Shown here: piece by piece, positions 42,042-51,230 of the stretch
Numbering within the stretch: the first letter of the stretch is position 1
Layout: each line of letters starts with the position of its first letter
Origin: Bacillota bacterium
GTDB lineage: Bacteria; Bacillota; UBA4882; UBA8346
Assembly (NCBI GenBank): GCA_023392595.1
Contig: JAEVYU010000052.1
Location: 1-59,256, forward strand
DNA: 59,256 nt
Direction of reading: 5' to 3'
Notes under the pieces: model-generated
Databases searched by the model: none
What the model was told of the DNA's origin: nothing
What the model saw: the letters and a program-made list of their open reading frames with translations, nothing else
Translations under genes and position numbers: made by a program

Positions 42042-43325
42042 ATGAAAAAAGTTATGATGTTGCTTTTGCTTTGCGCTGTATCGGTAGGTTTGATTGTGCC
42101 TACTTTCGCCGCTTCAGCGCCAACTACCCTGACTTTCTGGACTTTCCAGGAGTTACACAAACAATTTTGGGATGACGCCACGGCAACCTGGAATAAGACC
42201 CATCCCAACCAACAGGTTGTATTAAAAACCGATGTCTACAACTATGATGAATTACACAATAAGCTGCTGGTTGCTTTACAATCCGGCGTAGGCGCTCCAG
42301 ATTTAGTCGATATTGAAATCAGTAAATTTGCGAATTACTTAAAAGGTAAAAATCCGCAGTTAGTTCCGTTAAATGGCATTGTGAACCCTGTAAAGAAATA
42401 TTTAATTATGGGCAGATTCCAAAACTATGCAAAGAATGGTAAATATTACGGCGTAGATTATCATGTCGGCGCGGAAGTAATGTATTACAACAAAGAATAT
42501 CTGGATAAAGCAGGCGTTGACGTTGACAAAATCGTAACGTGGGCTGATTATGTAGCGGCCGGGAAAAAAGTTATGGCAGCCACCGGTAAACCGATGACCA
42601 CTATCGAGGTTACCGACCAGTGGAGCTACTATCCGTTGATCAGTCAAATCGGATCCGATATTTTTGACAAAAACGGCAACGTAATTATGGACAATCCGGC
42701 CAACGTAAAAGTTCTTCAATTCTTAAAAGATATGATTTACAAAGAAAAAATCGCCATTCCTGCACCCGGTGGTTTCCATCACTCCGAAGAATACTGGTCA
42801 TTTATGAATAAGGGCGGTGCAGCTTCGCTTTGGATGCCAATGTGGTATATGGGACGTTTTACCAGTTACATGCCGGATTTAAAAGGTAAAATACTTATCC
42901 GTCCGTTGCCGGTTTGGGTAAAGGGCGGTAAACGTTCTGCAGGTATGGGTGGTACCGGTACTGCAATCACAGTTCAATGCAAACATCAAAATTTAGCGCT
43001 TAAACTCTTGGCAGAAGCTAAATTGTCCAAGGAAGGTTCAATCAAGACTTGGACAGTCTTGGGATTTGATCCACTCCGATGGGATGTTTGGACTGATCCT
43101 GCAATGAAGGCCTCTAATCAGTATACCGATTATTTCGGTAAGGATATCTTTACGATATTGACTCAAGTTAAAGATGAAATCGGGCCCATGATGATGACTG
43201 AAAAATTTCCGATGGCTGTTGATCTTATAAAAAAGAACGTAGTATTTAAAGCCCTTAAAGAACAAAGCCAGACTCCGGAGCAAGCTTTAAAAGAAGCTGC
43301 TAAAGAAGTACGACAGGCTAGATAA
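42042..43325 (+). CDS. ABC sugar-binding protein (CUT1), first plant-sugar system
   Basis: A 427-residue family 1 solute-binding protein. Signal peptide residues 1-24 with an SPase I site near TFA-AS; the Cys in the hydrophobic core is not in a lipobox, so the protein should be soluble. Mature motifs: LTFWTFQELHKQFWDD at the start, GVGAPDLVDIEISKF, and VAAGKKVMAATGKPMTTIEV. AAAGGAGGAG lies before ATG. It serves the permeases at 43561 and 44472; the GH43 gene that ends the operon suggests an arabinose-containing oligosaccharide. The inverted repeat CGAGAT/ATCTCG (41931-41948) upstream may be an operator. Confidence 0.88.
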   Translation: MKKVMMLLLLCAVSVGLIVPTFAASAPTTLTFWTFQELHKQFWDDATATWNKTHPNQQVVLKTDVYNYDELHNKLLVALQSGVGAPDLVDIEISKFANYLKGKNPQLVPLNGIVNPVKKYLIMGRFQNYAKNGKYYGVDYHVGAEVMYYNKEYLDKAGVDVDKIVTWADYVAAGKKVMAATGKPMTTIEVTDQWSYYPLISQIGSDIFDKNGNVIMDNPANVKVLQFLKDMIYKEKIAIPAPGGFHHSEEYWSFMNKGGAASLWMPMWYMGRFTSYMPDLKGKILIRPLPVWVKGGKRSAGMGGTGTAITVQCKHQNLALKLLAEAKLSKEGSIKTWTVLGFDPLRWDVWTDPAMKASNQYTDYFGKDIFTILTQVKDEIGPMMMTEKFPMAVDLIKKNVVFKALKEQSQTPEQALKEAAKEVRQAR

Positions 43326-43390
43326 AAGTTCAATATATCACGGTAATTAATTTTGCAGTAACATTTTTATAATAATAACTATAATAATCA

Positions 43391-43456
43391 ATATAAAAGG
43401 GCTGTAAAGGAAAATAGGTTCATTATCGTCCCTTAATAATTTACAGTCCTTTTATT
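43391..43456 (+). terminator. Long stem-loop between binding-protein and permease genes
   Basis: ATAAAAGGGCTGTAAA (43393-43408) pairs with TTTACAGTCCTTTTAT (43439-43454) with one mismatch, followed by TATTAAAA. It lies between the binding-protein and permease genes and should lower permease expression. Confidence 0.6.
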
Positions 43457-43560
43457 ATTAAAACCTTACAGAAGGATTGGGAGTACTCCATTGCTTTTTG
43501 CATGGTCAGCAAATTAAAAGTAATCGAGTATTAAGTGATAAAAAAGGCAGGTCGATATTT

Positions 43561-44475
43561 ATGGTCAATTCAAATCGAAAAAATGTAGGTCGGTATTTCA
43601 ACTCAACCAAAGTAGCTCCTTATCTATTTGTTGCCCCTTTTATAATTACTTTTTTGTTGGTCTATCTTTATCCTTTTGTAGCTACAATTGAAATGAGTTT
43701 TCAAAGATTAGCCGGTTTTGGCGATGTAACCTTTATTGGTTTGGAAAATTATCAAAGATTATGGAATGAACACTTTGGAAATGCTTTGGCGACAACTACC
43801 CAATATACATTTTGGACAATTTTGATACTGATTCCTTTGCCAATGTTGTTAGCTGTAATTTTAGACAGTAAGACTACAAAGTTAAAAAATTTTTTTAAAT
43901 CCGCCCTTTTTATTCCGGCGCTAACTTCGGTTATTGTGGCGGGAATATTTTTTAGATTTGCCTTTGGAGAGCAAGCCACTACTCTGGCCAATATAGTCAT
44001 TGGCGCATTTGGGTTTAAACCGATTACTTGGTTGCAATTAAAAGGACCGGCTATGTTTACCTTGGTTACTCTTTGCACATGGCGCTGGCTCGGCGTAAAT
44101 ATTATTTACTTTTTATCAGGTTTGCAAGGCATTCCGGCTGAACTCTATGAAGCTGCAGAGATTGATGGAGCCAATACTTGGAATAAATTCCGTTGGATCA
44201 CGATACCGAATTTAAAACCGGTCATTATCTACGTTACAACAATCAGTATTTATGGCGGGTTTTCGATGTTTGCCGAAAGTTATGCAATTTGGAAAACGAC
44301 TACCCCCGGTGATATTGGAATGACGATTGTTTCATATTTATATCAAATGGGGTTCAATAATAATGATATGGGGTTTGCCTCCGCTATCGGTATTACTTTG
44401 CTATTTATTGTGATGATGGTTAGTTTGATCCAGCTAAAGCTATTTGGATTTTTCAAAAAGGATAGTGATGGATGA
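43561..44475 (+). CDS. ABC sugar permease, MalF/CUT1 type
   Basis: A 304-residue permease with six helices: YLFVAPFIITFLLVYLYPFV opens the chain, and the EAA loop is LYEAAEIDGANTWNKFRWIT. It pairs with the subunit encoded at 44472. Start chosen at ATG 43561; the frame continues upstream but without support, and the N-terminus MVNSNRKNVGRYF is then a normal cytoplasmic lead. Its stop overlaps the start of the next permease, so the two are coupled in translation. Part of the operon 42042-46309; no ATPase gene is present. Confidence 0.9.
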   Translation: MVNSNRKNVGRYFNSTKVAPYLFVAPFIITFLLVYLYPFVATIEMSFQRLAGFGDVTFIGLENYQRLWNEHFGNALATTTQYTFWTILILIPLPMLLAVILDSKTTKLKNFFKSALFIPALTSVIVAGIFFRFAFGEQATTLANIVIGAFGFKPITWLQLKGPAMFTLVTLCTWRWLGVNIIYFLSGLQGIPAELYEAAEIDGANTWNKFRWITIPNLKPVIIYVTTISIYGGFSMFAESYAIWKTTTPGDIGMTIVSYLYQMGFNNNDMGFASAIGITLLFIVMMVSLIQLKLFGFFKKDSDG

Positions 44476-45362
44476 TGAAAAATGAGGAAATTATTCACCT
44501 GGAATTGGTGCAAGACAAAGCGAAGCATAGTGGAAGGTTGGCTGCGGCTATTGCCTCTTTTCTTATATTAACGCTCTTTGCTATATTTACCTTAGCCCCG
44601 TTCTATTTTATGCTGGTATCTTCATTTAAACCCGGTTCGGAAATGTTTCGTAACGGCATGACTTTCAACATTCAACCGGAAATAATGTCCTTAAAAAATT
44701 ATGTCGGCCTTTGCAGCGGAGCAGGTGTCATATATTTACTTTGGTTTAAAAATAGTCTTCTGATTACGGTTATCCAAACTACCGTTGCCGTGTTTTTAAG
44801 CTCCATGGTCGGTTATGGGTTAGCGGTTTATCGGTTTAAGGGCCGTAATGTAATATTTATTGCAGTTTTGGCTATGATGATGGTCCCTATAGAAATATTA
44901 ATATTACCCCTTTATAAGCTTACAGTTTCGCTGCGAATCATTGATACATACGCCGGAGCCATTTTGCCATATGCCGTGCCGCCGGTTGCCATCTTTTTCT
45001 TCCGGCAATTCGCCGTCGGTCTTCCCAAAGAACTGCTTGATTCGGGGCGAATTGACGGCTGCACTGAGTTTGGGATCTTTTTGAAACTAATGATGCCAAT
45101 CATGAAACCGGCTTTTGGGGCAATGGTAATTTTACAGGCAATGGGCAGCTGGAATGGTTTTGTATGGCCGATCATTGCCCTCCGTTCTACTGAAAACCTA
45201 ACATTACCAATAGGATTGGCTTCTTTGATGACACCCTATGGTAATAATTACGATATGTTAATGGCTGGAGCCGTAGTTTCGGTGATACCAATTGTTATTA
45301 TTTATTTATTTAATCAAAAATCCTTTATCTCCGGCTTGACAGTTGGTGCAATTAAGGGGTAA
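44472..45362 (+). CDS. ABC sugar permease, MalG/AraQ type
   Basis: A 296-residue permease with six helices, the EAA loop LLDSGRIDGCTEFGIFLKLM and the CUT1 C-terminal ending SFISGLTVGAIKG. It begins inside the last codons of the preceding permease gene (ATGATG at 44472) and is followed two bases later by the GH43 gene. It resembles AraQ-like subunits that import arabinose oligosaccharides, but the substrate cannot be read directly from it. Confidence 0.9.
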   Translation: MMKNEEIIHLELVQDKAKHSGRLAAAIASFLILTLFAIFTLAPFYFMLVSSFKPGSEMFRNGMTFNIQPEIMSLKNYVGLCSGAGVIYLLWFKNSLLITVIQTTVAVFLSSMVGYGLAVYRFKGRNVIFIAVLAMMMVPIEILILPLYKLTVSLRIIDTYAGAILPYAVPPVAIFFFRQFAVGLPKELLDSGRIDGCTEFGIFLKLMMPIMKPAFGAMVILQAMGSWNGFVWPIIALRSTENLTLPIGLASLMTPYGNNYDMLMAGAVVSVIPIVIIYLFNQKSFISGLTVGAIKG

Positions 45363-45364
45363 AC

Positions 45365-46309
45365 ATGATCATTAAAAATCCCATTGTTAAGCAACGGGCC
45401 GATCCTTGGATTTATCGACATAGCGACGGTTATTATTATTTTACTGCTTCGGTTCCGCAGTATGACCGGATTGAAATCCGAAGATCCGCTACGATTCAGG
45501 AATTAGGAGCGGCAGTACCCAAGGTGATTTGGGGTAAACATTCAACCGGGGTAATGAGCGCCAACATTTGGGCGCCGGAAATTCATTTTATTGCGGGGAA
45601 ATGGTATATCTATTTTGCCGCCGCAAGAGTAGATTCCATTTTCGATCATCGTGTATTCGCGCTGGAGAATTCGGCGGTAAATCCCATGGAAGGGAATTGG
45701 GTGGAAAAAGGACCCATCAAAATGAATTGGGAGTCTTTTTCACTGGACGCTACGACTTTTGAACATAAGGGTGTTCAATACCTGGTTTGGGCGCAAAGGG
45801 ATCCGGAAATTCGGGGCAATTCCAATTTGTATATTGCGCCGATGAGCAATCCGTGGACCATTAGCGGGAAACAGGTCATGATTTCCAAACCGGAATATGA
45901 TTGGGAGATCATTGGATTCTGGGTTAATGAGGGACCGGCGGTTATCGGCAAAAACGGCAGAATCTTTATCAGTTATTCCGCAAGTAGCACGGATGATCAT
46001 TATTGTATGGGTCTGCTGGCCGCGCCGGCGGATAGTGATTTACTGGACGCTGAGTCCTGGCATAAATCACCCGTTCCGGTATTTGAGACCAACGAAAAAA
46101 ATCATCAGTACGGTCCGGGACATAATTGCTTTACCGTTTCTTCCGATGGCGCCGAAGATATTTTAGTGTATCACGCCCGCAACTATAAAGAAATCACCGG
46201 AGATCCCCTTGATGATCCCAATCGTCACACCCGGGCTCAAAAACTAGCCTGGAATGCCGATGGTACTCCGGACTTTGGAGCGCCGGTTGCCGATGGCGCT
46301 TCAAACTGA
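45365..46309 (+). CDS. Glycoside hydrolase family 43 (arabinofuranosidase-like)
   Basis: A 314-residue five-bladed propeller enzyme. The three catalytic acids are visible: Asp in VKQRADPWIYRH (residue 13), Asp in ESFSLDATTFEHKGVQYLVW (about 129) and Glu in VNEGPAVIGKNGRIF (about 192). A late YGPGHNCFTVSSDG block is also typical. There is no signal peptide, so it acts in the cytoplasm on imported oligosaccharides, probably releasing L-arabinose or xylose. It starts two bases after the permease stop and closes the operon, with a hairpin behind it. Choice between arabinofuranosidase and xylosidase is not possible by eye. Confidence 0.85.
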   Translation: MIIKNPIVKQRADPWIYRHSDGYYYFTASVPQYDRIEIRRSATIQELGAAVPKVIWGKHSTGVMSANIWAPEIHFIAGKWYIYFAAARVDSIFDHRVFALENSAVNPMEGNWVEKGPIKMNWESFSLDATTFEHKGVQYLVWAQRDPEIRGNSNLYIAPMSNPWTISGKQVMISKPEYDWEIIGFWVNEGPAVIGKNGRIFISYSASSTDDHYCMGLLAAPADSDLLDAESWHKSPVPVFETNEKNHQYGPGHNCFTVSSDGAEDILVYHARNYKEITGDPLDDPNRHTRAQKLAWNADGTPDFGAPVADGASN

Positions 46310-46618
46310 ATTTAAGAGTCAAACACTTTTATATGAGTAGAGGCATAATACCACTGTGATTGTAGGTGATTTATTTACAGACAAGAAACGGTGGTATTTT
46401 ATTCGAATATGAAAATATATAAGGTGAAATAAATTTTTGAATGCTAGACGTTGAGCGCAAGAAAAGAACTTAAACAGGATTAACATGATTTTATGGATTT
46501 ACCTGATTTTTTTAAAGCCCCTATGAATTATCTGTTTTCTTGATCCCTGTAAAATTGCCAACGATATTCTTCCCATGAAGCCTTGGAAAGGTATAAAATA
46601 TATTCAAGGGGTTGGGTC
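46310..46618. terminator. Intergenic region with terminator of the GH43 operon
   Basis: AATACCAC (46347-46354) pairs with GTGGTATT (46391-46398), followed by TTATT. The remaining 220 bases before the sensor-kinase gene hold no gene; GACTTAAACAGGATTAACATG-like words near 46470 resemble common intergenic repeats but no second copy was found. Confidence 0.55.
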
Positions 46619-48478
46619 ATGATGAATCTATTTTATAAATATATTTCGGCGGGGTTCATTTTTCGGCTGAAAACCTGTTTGACGATCCGAAACATCGCGA
46701 TACAGACCCGACTTGTCATCCTGTTTTTATTGCTGTCCCTGGTGCCGATGTTAATTACGGGTCTTTTTTCTTATCAGCAATCCAGCAGGGCGATTGAAGA
46801 TAAAATCAAGACCTATTCCCGGCAGGTTATGAATCAGGTGGCTCAAAATATCGAAGCTAAAATGACCAGGCTTGAGAATGACACGATTGATGTCGGATTT
46901 TCAGAGATCGTCCAGAGAACTATGGTGGATTACGGAAAGCTTAGTCAATGGGAGGCATTGAACAATCAAGAGATTATCCGGGATATGATGGTTAAAAAGT
47001 TTACTTTTAGTGATATCACGGATGTAGTATTATTCACCAAAGAAAACCAAATAATGAATGCTTTCGGTAATACAAGTTTTAATTTGAATATGAAACCGGA
47101 TTTTCAAGAACAGTTGCTGCAGGAGGTAAAAGACAGTAAAGGTGTACCGATATGGAGGGCTATTGGTCCTCAGGAAGTGGCGCCGAAAGTAACGCGGCTT
47201 TTTCCGAATCCAAACGATAAAAACGGAATAATTGTCGGCAAAGCCATTCGAAGTTTGTATGAAGGAGAATATATCGGCGCGGTGGTTATCCGGATACGGG
47301 AGGATTTTTTTTCCGATGTTTACCAGGATATCGACATCGGGAAAGGTTCGGAAATATTTATTATTGATCAGCGGGGAGTCGTGGTTTCCAACCGCACCGA
47401 TGCGGTTCCCTTTAAAAAACCCTATAAAGAATCCTCACTCATCCGTTTATTACAAAAAAATGAAAAAAGCGCCAGCAATGTTTTCAGCTTGCAGATTGAG
47501 GGAAATCCTTATCTGGCCGCCTTTTCGCCTATCCATAATGCAGATTGGTACGTGGTAAGTACGATTCCTTATTCCTATCTTAATCTGGAATCGAGCAAAA
47601 TACGGAATCGAATCATCATCATGGGTCTCAGCTTTTTCTTATTGGCGGTATTATTATCGGTTATTTTTACCAAAAGTATTTCCAACCCCTTGAATAAATT
47701 GATCAGGGCCATGGATGAGGCTAAAACCGGCAATTTTTCGATCCGGGTAACCGACAATCATCAAGATGAAATTGCTGAAGTAACCCGGAATTTCAATATC
47801 ATGATCGCAGAGATAAACAATTTACTGGAGGATATTAAAAATAAGGAGACGCAAAAAAGAACTGCCGAATTAAAGGCGTTGCAGGCGCAAATTAACCCGC
47901 ATTTTCTTTCCAATGTGCTTAATACCGCGAAAATGCTGGCCAGCGCCCAGAAAGCCGAAAACCTGGAGTCCTTGCTTACTTCTTTGATTCAACTGCTCCA
48001 TGTAAGTATGGGTAAAGAAGAAGAGTTAATTACGGTAAGCAAGGAGATGGAATATTTAAAAAACTATCTGAACATTTTGGAATTCCGTTACTATCATAAG
48101 TATCAAGTCAGCTTTGAAATTGAACCGGAAATCCTTCAAAATAAGTTGCCCAAATTTTTACTGCAGCCTATTTTAGAAAACTCGATTATCCATGGAATCG
48201 GACCCAAAAAAGGGGAAGGGACTATTGTCGTAAAAGGCTTCCGCTATGATGATAGTATGATCTTTACCATTACCGACGATGGGATAGGAATGACCCCGGA
48301 ACTTATCGGTAAGATTTTCCGGGATCAGGAGATCTCGAAAGACCACTTCTGCGGTATTGGCATTCCAAATGTTTTGGAGCGAATTCACCTTCATTTTGGA
48401 GAAGGTTATGGACTCAGGATCGATAGCAGTTCGAATCATTATACCATTGTGGAAATTACTTTACCGATTATCAGGTGA
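46619..48478 (+). CDS. YesM-type sensor histidine kinase
   Basis: About 619 residues. Membrane helices near residues 28-50 and 330-352 enclose an extracytoplasmic double-Cache sensor (60-325). HAMP follows (353-405; TKSISNPLNKLIRAMDEAKT), then the His_kinase domain with the phospho-accepting region ALQAQINPHFLSNVLNTAKM and a GHKL ATPase (LLQPILENSIIHGIGPKKGE, ITDDGIGMTPE, GIGIPNVLERI). YesM kinases sense sugars with help from binding proteins and signal to YesN-type AraC regulators. Start chosen at ATG 46619 after GGGGTTGGG. It overlaps the following regulator's region by a few bases, so the pair is one operon. Confidence 0.88.
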   Translation: MMNLFYKYISAGFIFRLKTCLTIRNIAIQTRLVILFLLLSLVPMLITGLFSYQQSSRAIEDKIKTYSRQVMNQVAQNIEAKMTRLENDTIDVGFSEIVQRTMVDYGKLSQWEALNNQEIIRDMMVKKFTFSDITDVVLFTKENQIMNAFGNTSFNLNMKPDFQEQLLQEVKDSKGVPIWRAIGPQEVAPKVTRLFPNPNDKNGIIVGKAIRSLYEGEYIGAVVIRIREDFFSDVYQDIDIGKGSEIFIIDQRGVVVSNRTDAVPFKKPYKESSLIRLLQKNEKSASNVFSLQIEGNPYLAAFSPIHNADWYVVSTIPYSYLNLESSKIRNRIIIMGLSFFLLAVLLSVIFTKSISNPLNKLIRAMDEAKTGNFSIRVTDNHQDEIAEVTRNFNIMIAEINNLLEDIKNKETQKRTAELKALQAQINPHFLSNVLNTAKMLASAQKAENLESLLTSLIQLLHVSMGKEEELITVSKEMEYLKNYLNILEFRYYHKYQVSFEIEPEILQNKLPKFLLQPILENSIIHGIGPKKGEGTIVVKGFRYDDSMIFTITDDGIGMTPELIGKIFRDQEISKDHFCGIGIPNVLERIHLHFGEGYGLRIDSSSNHYTIVEITLPIIR

Positions 48479-48489
48479 GGAGAGCAAAA

Positions 48490-50118
48490 ATGCTAAAGGT
48501 ATTAATTGTGGATGATGATATTTTTGTCTATACCAACTTGAAGGAATTGATACAATGGGAAAAAGAAGGCTTTGTATTGTGCAATGCCGCATTAAGCGGT
48601 ATGGAAGCCATCGATACTATCCAAAAAGAGGAACCGGAGATTGTAATCACCGATATCAATATGCCGGGGATGAACGGGGTAACTTTCATTAAATGGATTC
48701 AGGAACACTATCCCCCGATTAAAGTAATCGCTTTGAGTGCATACGATGATTTTGAATATGTTAAACAAAGCCTGAAACTGGGTGCTGCGGATTATATCTT
48801 GAAACATACTTTAACGGATGAAGTTTTGCTGAATACGCTGCACTCCCTGAAAAAAACCATTCAGGATCAAAGACGGGATGATGAAGCGACTCAGAGTTTG
48901 GAAGAACAGATTCAAACCGGGAAACAGGTCCTGCGTCAAAATTTCATTCGTCAACTCATCCAGGGTGCCGTCAAGGAAACCGCCGATATTGAGCGGAAAC
49001 TCAGTGAGCTGAATTTCGACTTGGGACTACGAAATCTGGTGGTGGTCGCCGGTGAAGTTGATGATTATGCGATGTTGAAGACGAAATATACAACCGGTGA
49101 AATCGATAACCTGATGAAGTCTTTGGCGGATATGTCGTCGGAAATATTGAAAGACAGTATAAAATCGGTAATTTCAACGCTTGAAGGCGGAAAATTTGTG
49201 ATCGTCTTCTCATTTGATGATTTGCATAGTAATCAAAGCATTTATCATCAAGTTTTCGCCACGCTAATGCGTATTAAAACCACCATCAAGCGTTATTTGA
49301 ATATTACCGCCTGTTTTAGCATGGATGGAATCTGTAACCATATCCGCGATGTTGGAGGATACTATGATAAGGCGGAGCAATTGCTGGCCAGGAAATTTTA
49401 TGAGGGGAAAGACCGTATTTTTCATGATCCGTCCGTAATAAGGGCTGAGGAAAACCTTCCCATACTGGGTATCCGGGAAGAAAAGAATATCTTGCAGTTT
49501 ATTAAGTCTTTGGAACGGGAACCATTGAAAAATTCCATCAACGATCTTTTTGAAAAAATTCAGCATTATCAACCCGGCTTAAGTTCCACCAAGATGATTT
49601 TTATTACGCTGATTAATATTGCCAACAAGATTATCAGGGATTCGGGTATTGACAGTTCCTTCGTATACGGAGATATCAAAGATCCTTATGAACATATCAA
49701 ACAATTCGGCACGATATCGGATGTTAAGGATTGGATGATGACTCTTTACGAAAGGACTATCGAGGCGTTGGAATTGTTTTGTCTCAATCCGGATTATGAC
49801 GGGATTACCAAAAAAGCGATTGAATATATTTACAAAAATTATCGTTCCGATCTTTCTTTGCAGGACATCGCCGTCCATATTGGCGTCAATAGCTCCTATT
49901 TAAGCCGGAGGTTTAAGCAAGACTGCGGCAAGGGCATTATTGAATATTTGAATACGATTCGGATCGAGCAAGCCAAATTATTAATGGAAAATGGTTTTCA
50001 AAAGGTCAAAGCCATTGCCGATGAAGTTGGATTTAATAATTACAATTACTTTTTTAAGGTATTTAAAGACAGTCAGGGAATGACGCCGCTAGAATATGAG
50101 AAATCCTGCCGGGGGTAA
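48490..50118 (+). CDS. YesN-type response regulator (REC-AraC)
   Basis: About 542 residues. Residues 1-120 form a receiver (VLIVDDDIFVYTNLKELIQW; phospho-Asp in EIVITDINMPGMNG; Lys in LGAADYILKHT), a long middle region (130-430) of the YesN type, and a C-terminal AraC double helix-turn-helix (445-540; LSLQDIAVHIGVNSSYLSRR, VKAIADEVGFNNYNYFFKVF, QGMTPLEYEK). It is the partner of the YesM-type kinase encoded just upstream. Start chosen at ATG 48490 behind GAGGAG. Likely targets are the arabinan-type transport and hydrolase operons on both sides. It converges with the AraC gene at 50127, eight bases from its stop. Confidence 0.9.
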   Translation: MLKVLIVDDDIFVYTNLKELIQWEKEGFVLCNAALSGMEAIDTIQKEEPEIVITDINMPGMNGVTFIKWIQEHYPPIKVIALSAYDDFEYVKQSLKLGAADYILKHTLTDEVLLNTLHSLKKTIQDQRRDDEATQSLEEQIQTGKQVLRQNFIRQLIQGAVKETADIERKLSELNFDLGLRNLVVVAGEVDDYAMLKTKYTTGEIDNLMKSLADMSSEILKDSIKSVISTLEGGKFVIVFSFDDLHSNQSIYHQVFATLMRIKTTIKRYLNITACFSMDGICNHIRDVGGYYDKAEQLLARKFYEGKDRIFHDPSVIRAEENLPILGIREEKNILQFIKSLEREPLKNSINDLFEKIQHYQPGLSSTKMIFITLINIANKIIRDSGIDSSFVYGDIKDPYEHIKQFGTISDVKDWMMTLYERTIEALELFCLNPDYDGITKKAIEYIYKNYRSDLSLQDIAVHIGVNSSYLSRRFKQDCGKGIIEYLNTIRIEQAKLLMENGFQKVKAIADEVGFNNYNYFFKVFKDSQGMTPLEYEKSCRG

Positions 50119-50126
50119 CCCAAGAA

Positions 50127-51017
50127 TCAATGAATATTAATATGCATGGCCTGATACCGGTGACGAAGGTCGGAAGGTGTGAGGTTTTTTTCTTTTTTAA
50201 ACTGGCGCAAAAAGTGGCGCACGGATGAAAAACCACATTTCATTGCGATAGCATGGATTGTCTCATTGCTTTCTTGAAGGAGTTCCTCCGCAAGTTTCAT
50301 ACGCTGCTGCAAAATGTATTCTCCAATGGAAATACCCATGACAGCCCTAAATTGGCGCCCGATATAATCGGGATTATAGTCTAAATCATCAGCGATAGAC
50401 TTTACCGAAAGATTGAGATTGGTGAGGTTGGTATTGACAGCTGTAACGATGGTATATACTAAACTCGATGCTGCGGAGAGGCTTTCCGGAACATGATAAG
50501 ATTTAATGGTTTCTTCGGTAATTGCAATTAAAAGATTTTGGAATATTAACTGAAGCCGCTGCCTGGTATAACTGGGCCGTTCTTGCTCACACAGTATTTC
50601 CCGGAAAAGTACTGACAAAAAATCATTGTCCGCTAAATTCAATTGCTGGGGTATCAAAGCCGCTTCGGCCAAACGTTGTTGGATAACAAGGGGATTACTC
50701 AATATGGGGGCCACTTCTTCGCTGGTTAATGTCAAAGCCGGGAATTGAATTGTAAAATGAAACCAATAATAAGAAGCGCCGGTCTCTAAAGGCCTTAGCC
50801 CTTGATGGAGTTTCCCGGCGGTTAACAAAATCAACCGGTTTGGAATGATTTCCAGCAATTCCCCTTCCTCTTCCAATAAAACGGTTCCTTTACGGCCGAT
50901 GATAATCACGGATGAATCCAGTTTCCGGCGGGGATGGATCCAGCCGGGAGATAATAACGCGCAACCTCCATTATCCGCTTTTGGAAGGGGATGAAAAGGG
51001 CAAAGAAGATAGTGCAT
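50127..51017 (-). CDS. AraC-family regulator with cupin-like sensor
   Basis: A 296-residue regulator. The N-terminal half (1-160) is a cupin-like sugar-sensing domain (VLLEEEGELLEIIPNRLILL, LHQGLRPLETGASYYWFHFT). The C-terminal half (190-290) is the AraC DNA-binding pair (LSVKSIADDLDYNPDYIGRQ, EYILQQRMKLAEELLQESNE, IAMKCGFSSVRHFLRQFKKE). It is divergent from the secreted hydrolase gene at 51231, and an imperfect dyad at 51037-51078 lies between them, so it probably switches on that gene when plant sugar is sensed. The ligand is not known. Confidence 0.85.
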   Translation of the reverse strand: MHYLLCPFHPLPKADNGGCALLSPGWIHPRRKLDSSVIIIGRKGTVLLEEEGELLEIIPNRLILLTAGKLHQGLRPLETGASYYWFHFTIQFPALTLTSEEVAPILSNPLVIQQRLAEAALIPQQLNLADNDFLSVLFREILCEQERPSYTRQRLQLIFQNLLIAITEETIKSYHVPESLSAASSLVYTIVTAVNTNLTNLNLSVKSIADDLDYNPDYIGRQFRAVMGISIGEYILQQRMKLAEELLQESNETIHAIAMKCGFSSVRHFLRQFKKEKNLTPSDLRHRYQAMHINIH

Positions 51018-51036
51018 GGTTATCTCCTTTGTTAGA

Positions 51037-51078
51037 TGTCAAGTATACATATCATAACATAAATGTATGAACTTGTCA
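51037..51078. promoter_or_regulatory. Imperfect dyad operator between AraC and the secreted hydrolase
   Basis: TGTCAAGTATACA (51037-51049) and, inverted, TGTATGAACTTGTCA (51064-51078). A TATAAT near 51125 with no good -35 box for the hydrolase gene fits activator dependence. Confidence 0.4.
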
Positions 51079-51230
51079 TTATTTGTCTGCTTTTTGACTC
51101 TATGATCAAAAAATACAAACGGTATAATGGAACCGTAACCTGTTGTTAACAAAAAAAGCGCCGCGGCCAAATTATTGTTTAAACAGGAGTGTTTATGGTA
51201 AAAACCAATATGAATAAAGGAGGGTTAAAC